This document shows, in pieces, positions 50,201-63,859 of a stretch of DNA of 64,000 bases (within the stretch, counting starts at the first letter, position 1; every line of letters begins with the position of its first letter). A program made the position numbers and the translations under genes. The notes below the pieces were generated by a model, which ran no database searches, was not told the DNA's origin, and worked only from the letters and a program-made list of their open reading frames with translations. The stretch is from Oreocharis arfaki (Eukaryota; Chordata; Aves; Passeriformes; Paramythiidae): assembly GCA_013398015.1 (NCBI GenBank), contig VZRR01013418.1:1-64000 (forward strand). The letters are read 5' to 3'.

Positions 50201-51993
50201 AAGGAGTAAAACCAAGTATGACTTACAGATGTGTAGCAAGAGCTCAATTTTCCCCTAATCTGAGTGCAAGGAGGATGACTGCAAGCTTGAATGTAGCAAA
50301 GGAGCTTTTATGATGTGTCGATTACCTGTGGAGTTGATTGCCAGTTACAACAGTCACGTCCTGATCATGGAGCATGCTGATCACAGAGACTCAGCATCCC
50401 TGATGAGATATGCCCTGAGGAATTTCTGTACATTAGTCTGTGGTCTTTATGTGGCACACACCACCTCACGGGATATGTGTGAACATCCCAGTTTGATGGA
50501 TAAGTATGTGAAGTTCCAGCTCCAGCCTCAAGTCTGTTAGTTCTTCTTCCTGCCTTCTTTCTCTCCCACTTCCTTTCACCCTTTTGCCATGTGTTTTAAC
50601 TCTTTTTTTACTTATGCTTAAAATCACAGGCTACCAATTAATCAATGTTTTTTTACTGCATTTTTCCTTTATTTATTTATGTCCTTTGGTTATTTAAAAA
50701 GGGTTTAATCCTCATGCTAGTCCATGATGTTAGTATAAATCATATTATTGTTCCTGCAGACCACAACAAAGAGCAGCTAGCATTGCAACCCTCCTACTCA
50801 CTGCTGCTCTGATCATGTGGCCTTGTGCATTGCCTTTGCAGCACCAATGTTTTCATAAGAATCTGAGATGCAAACGTTTAGCCCTCTAGCTTATGCACTA
50901 ATAAATTTTCCTCATCTGTGTATCATGTCTGACTGAATATGTTACTTTCTTAGGGTTTTTACTGAAACTCTCTGTAGTTCAAAAATGTAATACTGCATCA
51001 TTTTCTTCAACTTTTGCTCCACTAATTTTATGCCATACTCTTGGAAAGACCTGGATCACCCATAGTCAGAGTCCAGGGAATCAGGTGAAAGTAGTAAAAT
51101 TTAGTCTGTCAAGAAGGGTCTTTATGAGTCAAACGTGGTATGCCTTTCAACTCCTTTCATATGAAATGCCTCATGTTCTGCCTAGCTTGGTGATAGTTTC
51201 TGTTTAGGCTGTTCAGTGTAATGCCTTGGCTGAAAAGTGATAATTCTCATTGCACGGTGGCTTAGACTCAGCAGTTTGTTCCAGTGTTTAAATGACAGGC
51301 CTCCTGCGCTGCACTTAATGCAGCAGTGCTGAGTGACTGGGCACAGCATTATGTCATGGTGCAGATACATGGCCAGGGCTGGCATCAAAATGGGGCTTGT
51401 TTTCCCCTCTGTGTTACGAAGAACTCTGAACTGCAGTTTACCATCGTTGAGGTAACTCCAACAGCCTGACTCTGGCTGGTCCTTGGCTCCTCTTCACCTG
51501 CCATGAAGATCTCTGTTGGAAAGTTTCATTTTAGGCAAACAGTAAGTAGCAGTTGATCAGAGTGAAGAGGGAATGAGTAAAACTGAAAAAGAATGTTGTT
51601 TTAGCTGTTAAATATTTCCTTTAACAACTTAATGCTTCTTCTTGTCACATAATAGGTACACAGGACTCCCATAGATGTTGGGCTATGTGTTCATGCTTCT
51701 GGCTGAAATAAAAATCTGATTCCAGTTTATCTTATTATCAGCTTTAGATAGATATTTCAGACAACAGTTGTGGTAATAGCTAGCAACTAAGATATCCCAT
51801 CTTAGCGTACTTAAATATTTCTGTATCAGAAACTCAGACGAATCAAGTGATATAAGACCAGTAGACAATTTTCTTCTTTCTGCTGAGATCCGTTTAGCTC
51901 CCACAGCCCTGATGTGCAAAGAAATGTAGTCCAGTGCACTTCTAAGAATTCTGCTGTTGGATTTCTTCCGCCTTCCTTTTGCAGAGAGTAGTA

Positions 51994-52007
51994 ATATATA
52001 TATATAT
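51994..52007. repeat. (TA)7 followed by poly(T)
   Basis: Short TA dinucleotide run running into a T run. Confidence 0.8.
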
Positions 52008-53614
52008 TTTTTTTTAAATTGTGGTCCGTCATTGACATAGAAGTTATTAACAATATTTTGCAGTACATACTTCATTTTAATCTTCTGTTAGTATTTCACT
52101 AAAAAATATGATCATTTTTTGTACCAAAAATTTAAGTTGCTTACTAGCATGGGTTCCCCAAAAACCTCAGATCTAAGGACCTCTGCCGTTTTAACAAAAC
52201 CTAAGTATTTGTATTAGGCTGTATTTAAAGACTTGTAGTATAAGATGAACACTGTGCCTGTATGCATAAAAAGTCATGTTTCCCTAAAGCAACTGAGTAA
52301 ATGTTTGTGTAAGTAATTGGATTTGCAATTTGTTTAGTTTGTGTGTGCCTTTGAGCACCATAGGAGAGTTAACCCTGCTGGAAATCTTGCATGATGTGAT
52401 GGTCTTAAGCTCTCATGAGGCAGTCTAACACAAACTTCATAAGGTTGAGTGATAGACTTCTGAATATATTTTATTTTCCATCTTGGTTTACAATGTTCTA
52501 CTGAAATATTCTCTAGCACTTTTAAAACCATTTCTAACAAAAATTAAAAACTAAACTTTATTAAAAAAAAGAGATGTGTGCCAGTTTGGTTTGAGAGTTG
52601 GAGAGAAGTTAGTGCTGGATCTCATTTTATCTGAAGCATTTTGACCATCTATAAAACATAACTAAGTTTTGCCCAATTTTTTCTTCTGAGCTAACTCCTA
52701 ACACTGTAATACAGTACATCCCCATACATCCTCTCTATCTGTTGCCAACATGATTCTATATAAAGTCTCAGCATTAAATTTTGAATTCTTTGATTTTGTC
52801 AGAGAGACTGACAGAGTTACGAAGGAAAAAGTTTGTGGGAATACAATTCCTCTTCCCTTTAGAAAAGTGATTCTAAAATAGAAGTTACATTATTTTCCAA
52901 TTTTTGCTATTAGTAGATCTTCTGGGTACAGTTACCTTGGAAACATCATATTCTAAAGGAATAAGAATTTATGGAACATTTTCTTGCAGCCATTGATAAT
53001 GTCTGGAAAAATGATGCTGCTGATAGCAGTAGAAGAACATTCAGTTTAGCTGAACCAGAAGCCTGACCTCTGAGATAAAGTTTCAAAAAGAGAGAGAAAT
53101 CTTAGTTTGGAATGACTGGAGTTGAAAATACTTGATGCTTTCCAGCCTCTCTTTTAGAAGACCAGCTGGTGGCTTAGTGGAAAGGATTGTATTCATGGAT
53201 CCTGGCTTTATCAAGTGTATTATCTAAAGTAGAGCACAATTTGCATATAGTACATGTATTAGAATATAATTACATCATTAAGTTGCAAAGAAAGATGAGG
53301 CAATATTCAGGTCTAAGCCCAGTGCCTAATTATTATTTACAGATATCATGATTACAACAAAGCTGGAGTAAACACTGCAAATTCAGCCCTTCTGAATTAT
53401 TAAAATCTTAGAAGCATTATTACTATTAACTACTGTTCCTTTTAATTTCTGAGAGGCGACAGTGACATGTGCCTTATTTTGCATGAACCCTGATGTGGAG
53501 AGTGCTATCATGATCAAGTGAAGCTTTTGAAACGGTTCCTAGAAGTCTTGAGTCTGCAGGATGGAATTTTCTTTAACTCTCAAAGGACTCTTGAATCTAC
53601 AATGTACTTCATAT

Positions 53615-53644
53615 CTACACAGGATCCAAACCTACACAGGATCC
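53615..53644. repeat. Two-copy 13-bp direct repeat, period 17
   Basis: CTACACAGGATCC occurs at 53615 and again at 53632. Confidence 0.85.
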
Positions 53645-56600
53645 CTGGAAAATCATAGTCCTTCATTAAACATTTTGGCACTTTGAAATCTGTATGTTTA
53701 TGAGAGCTGCATACGGCTTGTTTGTGTTGAAAGGGAGATTTTCCAGATGGGACTGGCCTAAAGGCAAGATTGCATGGTCCAGTGCTATCCTAGCAGTGAC
53801 AGGACGATGCTTTGTAAGAAGCAGAATAATTCTACCACCAGTGAGGTTGTCAAGCGTTGTTTATTCATTTACCTCCACTTCAGGAGGTAATACAATCTCT
53901 ATTTTTCAGTTTCATTTACTGAGAGATTTGATTTTATGTTACATCACATACTATTTACAGTTCTTAAAAGGGGGGATAGGTAAACTTATCTTTTCACAGT
54001 CATCTGACTGTAAAGGCTGATGCCTTGTTGTTGACAGTCTGTTAAAGCCAGTACCAAAACAACCAATGGTGAAGGAGAAGATCTAGTTTTCTATATTTGT
54101 AAATCTTAACAGGTGAAACCTTTAACAGTCCTCATGTACAGATGAACACAAAGAGATACACTGTCTAGAAATGTGACACTTTGGGTGAAAATCAATAGAT
54201 CAGTCTGGACACTCAGGTGAAATCAACATCAAACTCAAGATACTAAGTCATTATATTGGTGACATAAGTATTATATAAAAATTAAGAAAGCAATAAATGC
54301 CAATGGCATTTTATATTAAATTAATCTATAACTACTTCTTCCACTATTTAGTTTCAAATTTGTTTCTTCAAAGCTTTAGTTTTCTCACAGAAAACATCAG
54401 AAGTATGAAAGAGAGAAAAATATGTTGTCAGAGGTTCTGGCTGTGTATCTGGTCCGTCTTTTCTGTACTAACTCGTTGAATAGCTTTTCTTTGAATTTAT
54501 AACTGATAAGCTGTGGACTATTGAAAACACCTGAGAACAGAACAGCAACAGCTCTGGTTTGTGGAAGGGAGCAGATGTTCAACAGATACTTGATCAAACT
54601 TTTGCACAGGATACTGAGGATCTCAGAAAGTGACAAAGTAACAGTGTAAGGGGAAAAAGCATAGAAGAGAAAAACCTATTCAAAATTGCATTAAAGGTAA
54701 CAGGAAATGCTGCAGAGGTTGAACTGGAAGTACTTTTAAAGCAATTACTTATATTTTAATTTATTATTGAGAAGGGGAAGAGTAGCATTAGACAGCATGG
54801 TATTGTTTGTTAATTTTTCCCCCTTAGATTTTTTATACTGATTTCTTTCTCAAGGAAAGACACACACCTCTCAAATACTGAGCATGAGTCAGATAGATCT
54901 TATTTATTCCAGAGTGCTGGAGCCATGTTTTGATTGTGTCTTGCCATTTCTATTATCCAAGTTAGCAAGTTCTGTTAGTTTTAGGGAGGGGAGGAACTAC
55001 TGGGAATTAAAGATTGTGGTCACAGCAGTGTCAGGCAGAACATCAGTCATGTGCTTGCTGGAAGAACAGAAATTTAAAAAAAAAGTAGTATCACACCTTC
55101 AACTGACCTGTTGGAGAATGAATTTTATACACTTCTCTCCAGTGATGCTGTGAGACCATGTATGTAGTTAAGGTAGGTCATTATGGTGCTCTCAAGTCAA
55201 TATAGCCAGGCAGTTTGATGAATGCCTGACCCAGCATACACAGGGCTAAGTGCCTGAAGACTGCTCCTAACACATTACCTCATGCTCAGAGAAAAAGGCC
55301 GCCAGTCTACTGTCAGTTTAAAGAGACTTGGAAAAACAGAATGGAGGCTGATGTATCAAGTCAGCAGTGAAGAGAAATCTTTGTATCATTGACAGTCCAA
55401 CAAGAGATTTGGAGTCATTATCAAGCTGGTTTGATAAGGAACAGAAAAAAACAAACCAGAAGGAAAACTAAAATGAGAGAAAACCGAAAATGAACTCCTG
55501 ATTAAAAAAACACAACAATTTTATCCTGTACAAGCTTTCCTTTGAAAAGTGTTCTGTATTTTCCTCTGGAATATGGTGCATTACTCTAAACAGATCTTGT
55601 CTCTCCCTAGGTTCATAATGATAGCTGGGTATTGTAGGGACTACAGCTGAAGTCTGGATTTTATATGTAAGCATCTTTATTCAGCAATAATGGCAAATAA
55701 AAGGAAAACACTACCTACCAATATCAAAAGAACATTTGGTAAAGTCCAGCTCTCCAGCAGACAAAGCTCCAAGAAATGAGCCCATGGGTTCCTTGTGCCT
55801 AAGCATCTTTAATCAGTTAAATTTGACAGGTCTTTGTATCATGCACCATTTATTTCCTGAAGGTTGTTGCCTGCTATAAAACATTCATACTTTTATTGAC
55901 TTACTAACTGATTTAGCCGAAAGTCAGAGAGATATTTAGGCTCTAGGTGTTAGAGCAGCACTTTGGCATTCAGTTCACGAGACATCTTCAAACGCTATAT
56001 AAATAATGTTTTTCAACATCCTCATTATGCAATATGGCTGGTGTCTTTATGTGGATCCATGCTAATTCACTGCCAGATAATACACATGTTGCTCATTACT
56101 CTATTATCTAGCGGTTTATCAATCATCATGTTAAGCACCCATCACTTCATTTGCAGCACTTTATATTTTTCAGGTCAGCTCACCATTCCCTTAACGTGCA
56201 GTCACAATTCCTTATTGTTCTCCAGCCTTTTTCCTCCATGAAAACTCACTTCTGACAACAAAAGTATGTAGATACTGTGACAATATAGGGTTTATGTCCA
56301 CGTGTCTGGCTGCAAAACATGGACTGCTGGATGTGGGCACTGGAAGAGGTAAAACCTATCTCAGAGTGTGGGGTGGGTGTCCAGGACTGGCAGCTGGAAG
56401 ATGAAACCAACCCTCTTCCCATACATGTGGGACATCCTTCTCATTTGTGAATAGCTTCTGCTAGCAAGTAGGAAAACAGAGGAGAGGCTGAGATATTTAT
56501 ACCCTCAACAGCTTGAAGGGCCACCCTGGATGGCGCCAGTCAGAACTGCTTTGCCGTGTCAGAGATCAGCACATTGCGTCACGCTCTTCTTAAAAGGTCT

Positions 56601-57532
56601 GCTGGCAGCGCTCCTTCCTGGCACTGACAGCTTTAGAGAGAAGTGATTAGGAAAATTTTATAGCAGCAAAGGATTATTCTGAGCTAGGGAAATAGTCAGC
56701 TCAGCTGCTCGATGTGTATGCAGTTACATAACTAATGCCGAATAAGACAAAGTACATTAAGCAGGTAGATTAAAAAAAATCACAGAGGTACAATAATACA
56801 GTTCTACCTTTGTGAATCATCTTTCCTAGGTAGAACCATTACTTAAAGATTGCTACAGACCATAAGTTGAAGCAAATTAGTTGCTTGAAGGTGGGGAGAA
56901 AGATAGCTTTTTTTATCGGCTTTAATTTAACATTCTGAAAACTTCCTTTCCATTTCAAGTAGTTTATTCAAATTTAATCATGGGGGTGTCAGAGTATGAA
57001 AACGTCTTGTTATGATGTTGTTGGAGAAGTTCAACTTTCACTTTAATGATACTACTTGTGCCTGCATTGAGAAGAGAAGTATCCATGGAAACAGTGCAGT
57101 AATTCATAAACTGTAGAGCTGTGTAAAGTCTCTCTACCACAAATACGTTTCAGCAAGAAAATCAAGAAGACACTTTTCATATCAGTGTTGCACAGCTAAA
57201 GAGGACCTCTCAAGTCAATGATTTGAGCCATTCCACAGTATATAAAATTATTCAGTATTTTCTGGCTTAAAGAACTGAGAAAACTAGATCAGAACCATGA
57301 AATTCTCACCTTCCCAAGCAGATAATATATCACAAAAAAAAAGCCTGAATGTGTGTTTTCATGTGAACTATCAAGAATAAGGTTGAAGTCAAACTGCTTC
57401 TACGAGTATTTTTTTTTTTAATTATCTGATCATAGTGGAATAAATAAAAGAAATAGTCTGCTCTACCTGCCTGGACTATAGTTTGTGTTCCTATTTAAGT
57501 TCAGATAACTAAGTATGAATCAGCTTGACTAA

Positions 57533-57564
57533 GGTAACATGATAAAAAATGGTAACATGATAAA
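57533..57564. repeat. Two-copy 14-bp direct repeat, period 18
   Basis: GGTAACATGATAAA occurs at 57533 and 57551, separated by four bases. Confidence 0.85.
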
Positions 57565-57850
57565 TATCTAAGTACTCTGGAGTGTACTTTCTAAGGCAAA
57601 GGTTTTTCTTATGTTTTTGTTTGTTTATTTGTTTAGTTTTTTACACACCTGTAAGCATATAAAAATGTCAAACTACTCTGTTGTTGAAATAAGTGCAAAA
57701 AAATTATTTCTGCTATATTCTTGTAAAATGCAAACCAAGGAACTGCTTTTCTAGACTTAGACTTTTCTAACACTAGTTGTCTAACTTTGGTCAAGTCAGT
57801 GAAGACCACGTGTCCAAAAAGGTTATTCCTCCTTTCTATTTTCATTCAAA

Positions 57851-58270
57851 ATGAGTAATTCCTGTTGCTGTGATCCTGGCTGGAGGCCATTGTGCAGTGA
57901 GGAGTCGGTGATCCCTGTCCCAATGAGTCTGTGTAGGTGCGGCCCCGTGCTGTGCTCTGCCAAATGTACAGCGTGGACACCAAGCCATTGTTGGGCTTTG
58001 CATGTCCCTTGGCCACAGCATGAACTCGGTCTGTACACAGCTCCCACCCAGTGCTGGTCATTATGCAGCAGCAAGGTATCAAGCGAGATGCTTTTTGTTT
58101 GATAGTAGAAAAGACAACTGGAATTTTTTCTCTAAAGAAAATCCTATAAGAGCGCAAAAGACTGAAATGAGATTGCCTTAGCGTGGATGAGATCTGCACA
58201 GCATGCCATGCCCTCGCTGGACATCTGTTCAGTGCTGCCCACCTCAGGGTTTCCAGCATCTGCATGCCCT
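57851..58270. other. GC-richer patch with a 139-codon antisense frame
   Basis: The composition shifts to GC-richer with several CpGs. The minus strand carries an open frame from 58265 to 57846 (139 codons), and a second minus frame of 83 codons and a plus frame of 83 codons overlap it. The minus peptide is rich in Cys, Ser, His and Thr and shows no motif I recognise. It may be a decayed coding or mobile-element fragment, or a non-coding exon. Confidence 0.25.
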
Positions 58271-60135
58271 TAGGGTTGTCTATACTATCCTCTATTTCTT
58301 TATAGTTTTAGCTCCAATAAATGGCATTTTAAGGGATTCTTTCCTGCAGGGTCTAAGTGCCTTTCTTAATGGTACATAAGCGAGCTATCATCTCCTGGTA
58401 CAAAAAATGTATGTAATCTAGGTAATCAAACAAATCAGCTTTTTAAAATGCCAGAAGGATTGCACATAGCTCACAGTGAGAGATGAGGCATTGCTCTGAC
58501 ACGTTGCCTTTCTGCTTGAGCTTGGAAGTTCGAATACTGATATGCGATATTGGTGTCTGATAACTGACAGTTCTGGTTTACTACTTAGTAACTTCTTGTA
58601 GAAACTTTCTTTCCTCTGAAGAATGCCCTATATGCTAAACATCAACACATATTTCAAATAACCTATTTTTCCAGTTACTGAGATAAGCTGCTTTTGAGAT
58701 AGACCAGGTTAAAAGAGTTTTGGAGGAAATTTTGAACAAGATGAGCTGCACCTTTTCTTGAGCTCTCTGTACCAAAAATAGCTTTTCCAAATAACCTTAA
58801 ATGCTGGCAAAATGAATTTTGCTGTCACAGTTCAAGGAGGCAGTATCTGAAGCAAAAATAACCTTTTTAAGGAGAGTTTTAAGGAGAAGGTATGGTTGAG
58901 CATATAATACAATATATACTTCAACATTAGTGTAAGAAACTACTCCTATGTTGTCTTAATATGATTTTTACCGAACAGCATTAGACAGTAATTACTTATT
59001 TCCAGTGAAATAACAGGCTGGACTTTTCAGTCTTCAATACCTTCAGATTATCGGAGCACTGAAAGCTAGCTTCTCAAAAATAGAAAGAAAAATTACAACC
59101 TTACTCTTGCATTTGTCTTTAACAGCCAGTCCTCAAAAGTGAATAACCAGACAGGTCTAACATAATCAAGACCTTGGACCAAAAGTGAAAACGCTTTTCC
59201 CTTCAGTAATAATAAGACAATATTTGCATACATAGTAGTACAGCACATGTTAGCAGAGAGATCTGCTCTGCATGCCTGATTATACAGTTTGGAGCCAGCA
59301 CAAGCAGTAGGTTTTGTTGCAGATGATCAGTCATGGACAATTTTCGTAGTCTGATATGCAGCTCTAGGTGTGACTGGGTCATGTGATCCCTGCACAGTCA
59401 GTGGCAAAGAATTTAAAAGAAAGTTCTTGTTCTCCCTCACCATTCTGCAATCAATATAGGCTCCTTGAGCTGGAGATTCCTGTTTTGTCTCACTTCTGCT
59501 CAGGATATACACCCTTCTGAGAACCTGCTAATGGCTTCATGAGCACAATTGAGCCATGAGCATTACTTCTGTTCTGCTCTAAATCCAGTCCGGGCCCAGG
59601 TTGCACTCAGACTGATCAAGATGTAACCATCTGTGCTCACAGTCTTAGCCCCCCGGGTTTCATCCTGTGCTTATGCTTTGTGCTTCCAAGGCTTCTGGTA
59701 TTCTGCAAGCAGTACTCTGCACGCTGACTTACTTTAGGGTCACTGGGAGCTCACTTGACGCAGAAATGGCTTCTTTGGTGTTTATGTGTACATTGTTACC
59801 TTGACTACATGTGTAACATCTGTCTAAAAATGATAATGTTACTTAAAGACCCTTATAAAGATTCATGACTTGGTTACAGTATGTTTTTCAACACTGGAAT
59901 ATATTATTGTTAGTTTAGTTTTAGTATTTTTTGGTGAAATTATTTTGCTTCAATGACCAGGGAGGTGTGTTAATGCAAGTGTGACCTGTCTATCTGGAGG
60001 ACTGTCTGTCACATTGTAACAGATTCAGGTTGGTAATCTAAACAGAAGATACCATGGCTAACTTGCCTTAATTTATTGTAATATGATTTTCACTGTTGTT
60101 TACACTAGTGCTATTAGGTTGTGTTTTATACAAAA
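58271..60135. other. AT-rich unique sequence, nothing recognised
   Basis: No gene, repeat family or regulatory signal recognised. Confidence 0.65.
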
Positions 60136-60260
60136 TCAGAGGATTAGAGAATCATTAAAGTTGGAAAAGACTTCCAAGATCATCAAGCCCAACGATTAAC
60201 CTAGCAGTGCTGGCCCACCAGCAGTGGATCATATCTCTAAGCACCACATCTACAATGTGT
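60136..60260 (-). mobile_element. Short old CR1 LINE 3' fragment
   Basis: The plus strand shows the reverse complement of a CR1 3' end: a degraded AGAGAATCATTAAAGTTGGA tail, GATCATCAAGCCCAACGATT, AACCTAGCAGTGCTGG and CTAAGCACCACATCTACA. It belongs to the same general subfamily as the copy at 10.6 kb. Only about 125 bp remain. Confidence 0.9.
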
Positions 60261-62564
60261 GTTTCTCCTGTCAGTCTCGTATTTTAAGTACATACCTCTC
60301 CCACCTAAATTCTCACGTCTGTATTTAAAGCATGCCTTTCTTGTCCACCTCCTATTCTTTCCTTTTTACAAAATTCTTCTTAATATGTCAATTTCATAAC
60401 CATTTCAGGAGCTTTTCTTACCTTTTATTTACTTCCCCCTTCCCATGCCAGTATAAAACAGAAAGTTTCTTAAAACTGAAGTTGTATTTCCTCAGGTGTT
60501 CCAGATAAAAAATAATCTTCATGGAAAGTAACTTTTACTTTCAAAGTAAGTAAAAATTGATTAATATCCATTAGTTTCTTTGTTCTCATATCAAACTGTT
60601 ACCAGAAAACAAGATGTTTTAGGATTTAAACTGCTTAACAAGCTGATATCAATAGTCTTACCTTTTTCTGTGAGGATATACTAAGAAAAGTAGAGACAAT
60701 GTGCTTAATCCAAAATTACTTTAAGAGGATGTGGAAGAGATTTTTTTCTATACTGACATACAGTTGTTCCTAGAAATTTTACTATGCTCCTAAATTTTAT
60801 CATTTCAACCTGGAGACCATTTTAAAATCTGTAAAAGTAAGCTATTTTTTTTTAATTTTTGAGAAAATATGTTTCACATAGCTTCACATCTTCTACCAGG
60901 TACTTCTGGAACTGAAACCACTTGATCTCTGGTTGGCTGTCTGTGTGGAATCCAGCTGATACTTTCCCAAGCTAGCTATACAAGAAGTGTCTTTTAAAAA
61001 GTGTCAGGTTGAAACTCTGTAGAACATAATGAGATGGGACATGTCACAGTAGTTACATTTCACTTTTCCCCCCTTTTCTCAAAAGTGGTGGTAGGACTTC
61101 CTCCTACCATGACCTCAGGAAATTTTTCTGAAGCTCTATATTATGGAAGTTATTTGTTTAAAAGTATTTCTTTGACTCTATTTATTTCTCCCTCTTTTCA
61201 TAATTCCCTGAAAGAAATTTTCAACACCTGCTTTTGTGTTCTGAGTGTTGAGATGGGGTTTTGGATTTCTTCACAATTTTATTCTCCATCGAAAGGCTTG
61301 GTGTGTAAAATACACTGTCTCTTTGCAAGTTGACTCGTGTTTTCTTACAAACAAGAACTATCTAGTTGTTTATACTCTGAGTGGTTGAAATTATGTCACC
61401 TTTGCCATGTCTCTAATTGTCTCCTCTTGATGATTTTATGTCTTGATATCTTTATCCTTAAGCATTGAAGGACTATTTTCTACACATTCAAATTGATTTC
61501 TAATTTTTATTGTTTGTGATTAGATTTTGATTTCCTCAGAAATTCTCAGTTCTAGCTTTCTTTTGCCTGTTTCAATCTATTCTATAACAAAACAGGACTT
61601 TGAGAAACACATACACATACTGTTGCTCTCACAGGATATTAATCCTAACCATAATTAAGTCTTCTTAGATTCTGACAGTGAGATAATTTTGGACATTACT
61701 CATGTGTCTTGAACTGATGAGAGTATGGGTAAGCTGATTGGTGAATTTGGATGTAAGTATCCAATTATGCCTGTTTATATTGTTATGAAAATACGTAGTG
61801 CTCTTTGCAGAGTCTTTATAGATGACAAAATTAATTAATCTAATTTTACTGTTGCTTATTACACTATGAAAGGATTCACTGCCTATTGTTCATTTCCCTA
61901 CGTCTTCCTTTATTCTGTCATCACTAGAGTCCATAAAAGCAACTTCCATAGCGTGTGTTTGGAATTAAAATTCAAAAGAGCCCATTTTCAAGTTCTGCAC
62001 AAAATACGTCTTTTATATTGTCTTTCTTTTCCTCATTGAAACCTTCGGTACAGATAAGATAAGAACAGCTTCTCCACAGTATCTTTTTCTAATGATTCTT
62101 TAATGACTTCCAAGCCAAAGCCTGGCAACTGCATAATTTTCCCCATTTCTGTTGTGCTGTTTAATCTCCACCATAGAATTGCACAGACGTTTAAAATCGG
62201 AGAGACCTTTCTGTATAATGTCTCCCAAAGCTGTGCTGTGCATCTGGTTCTGTTTTGCGTGACCCACAACCCTCCTAAGAATCCCTGAGCTTCACACTAG
62301 AAAGGTTGCACATGTAGTGATATTAATAGTTTCCCACTCAGCATGGTTTGAGAATCTTTGCCAGTTACGCTTTCTTATAGGTGATGTTATGCCTGGCCCC
62401 CATTGCTCTCTTAGGTCAATCCCTGCCCTTTCACTTCCATAGAAATATTCTAAAATCCTTTATAAAACTAGGATTTCCAGGATTTTCTCTTGCCAGTTTT
62501 GCCAGTCTTTATTGCTTTTGTCAATGTAAACAAGAAAAGAATCAGTACTGATATTCTAGTCTCC

Positions 62565-62587
62565 AACTAGAGACTTAGTCTCTAGTT
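62565..62587. other. Perfect inverted repeat, 10-bp arms, 3-nt loop
   Basis: AACTAGAGAC, then TTA, then GTCTCTAGTT. The left arm overlaps a TAGTCTCCAAC motif repeated about 40 bp further on, so the hairpin probably arose by local duplication and inversion. Confidence 0.85.
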
Positions 62588-63843
62588 CAAATCTCTTAGT
62601 CTCCAACTTTATTCAGACTAAAACAGCTGGCCTGAAAATACGATCTCTCTTTCCCTCCCTATTCACAAATCTCTCTCTTTCCCCCCCCACTAAGAATTCA
62701 GAGGAGAATATTAAGGCTATAAATGGGTGGATATTAATTTCAAATGGATCTGCAACCTGTTAGATGCAGCAGGTTAACTCCAGCAGCAATGTAAGTGAAT
62801 GGTAATTCAAATGATGTGAAAAACAAAGCCACATTGAACAAACAAGTATAATGAGTAATGCTCAGGCCATCAGTCTAAGAAAAAATTAGGGTCCTTTGTA
62901 GTCATGCAGAATCCATTCATTAAAATGGATCAGCCTGAACTATGGACTTTGCCACTAAAGAAATTATAAAGAAAAAGCAGTGTAATTTATCAATTGCAAA
63001 CCACTAAATTTGTGTCACTGGCAATAAAAATCCACAAGCTTCATTTTCCAATTCTCAGATATAGCAACTTATTCAGTGATTCTTCATCCACAATGCTTCA
63101 ACAATAACTGACAAACCAGCTCATCAATATATAGTTAACAGCTTTAATTTGGTTTACTGATTTGTTAGATCTCTGTAGACTGCTCTATCCTTTGCACCGA
63201 TTCACATTTATCTCACATTTCTGCTGCAATAAGGGTTGGTACTGAGGCTCTTTGCTACTCTAAAGGGTGTGCTTCATCTTTCATTTCTTAATGTACTGTT
63301 TATTCTGGGTTACAGTGAACTGGAAAAATTAAACCATAAACATCAAATGTATAGTTAAAATATTGCAGAAAGGTCAGTGGATCAGCTTATTTACTCTGTA
63401 GAGGCTATGGAAATAGAATTTTATAGAAGCATTTGTTTTCAGTCTAGGTTCACGGACAGGCAACACTGTTGTCTTAGAAACTTGAGGTTCAGTGTTCTCC
63501 AGCTCTGTTTTCCAACAGAAGTGGAAAAACAAAAGATTTACATTCAAGAAAATATATTCACAGGAACCATGCACTTAAAGTTTCTAAAGCATTTTTCTTT
63601 AATGGATTATGATCTTTAGTGTTGGAACTTTCCATATCCTCTATACTTTCCTTTGCAGTTCATTTTCCCTGAATCTGTGACATTGAACAATATTTGTTGG
63701 AGACAGTGCAAGGGGTGCTATCAGCCCTTTAGTCAAGTCAGCATTTGACACCTAAAAAAATCTGTGCTTACCACCTGTTTTAATTAGGAAAAATAAATAG
63801 AATCAGATCAAACACATTCCCATTTGCAAATATTTACTGGGAT

Positions 63844-63859
63844 AAAAAAAAAAAAAAAA
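63844..63859. repeat. Poly(A) run, 16 bases
   Basis: Uninterrupted A homopolymer, with no retrocopy recognised upstream. Confidence 0.85.

Larger units (their letters stand above)
47240..57850. other. Ten kilobases of unique AT-rich sequence
   Basis: No repeat family or gene was recognised. Open frames are short and unmotivated (for example 51683-52075 minus, 53694-54020 plus). The stretch 56520-56600 has a GCGTCAC element (CRE/AP-1-like) and TATA-like boxes (TTATACC near 56496, TTAAAAGG near 56591). This is noted as a weak regulatory possibility only. Confidence 0.6.

Noticed and set aside
50310..50540. 76-codon plus frame that reads like a plausible protein
   Set aside because: No homology recognised and no flanking splice consensus.
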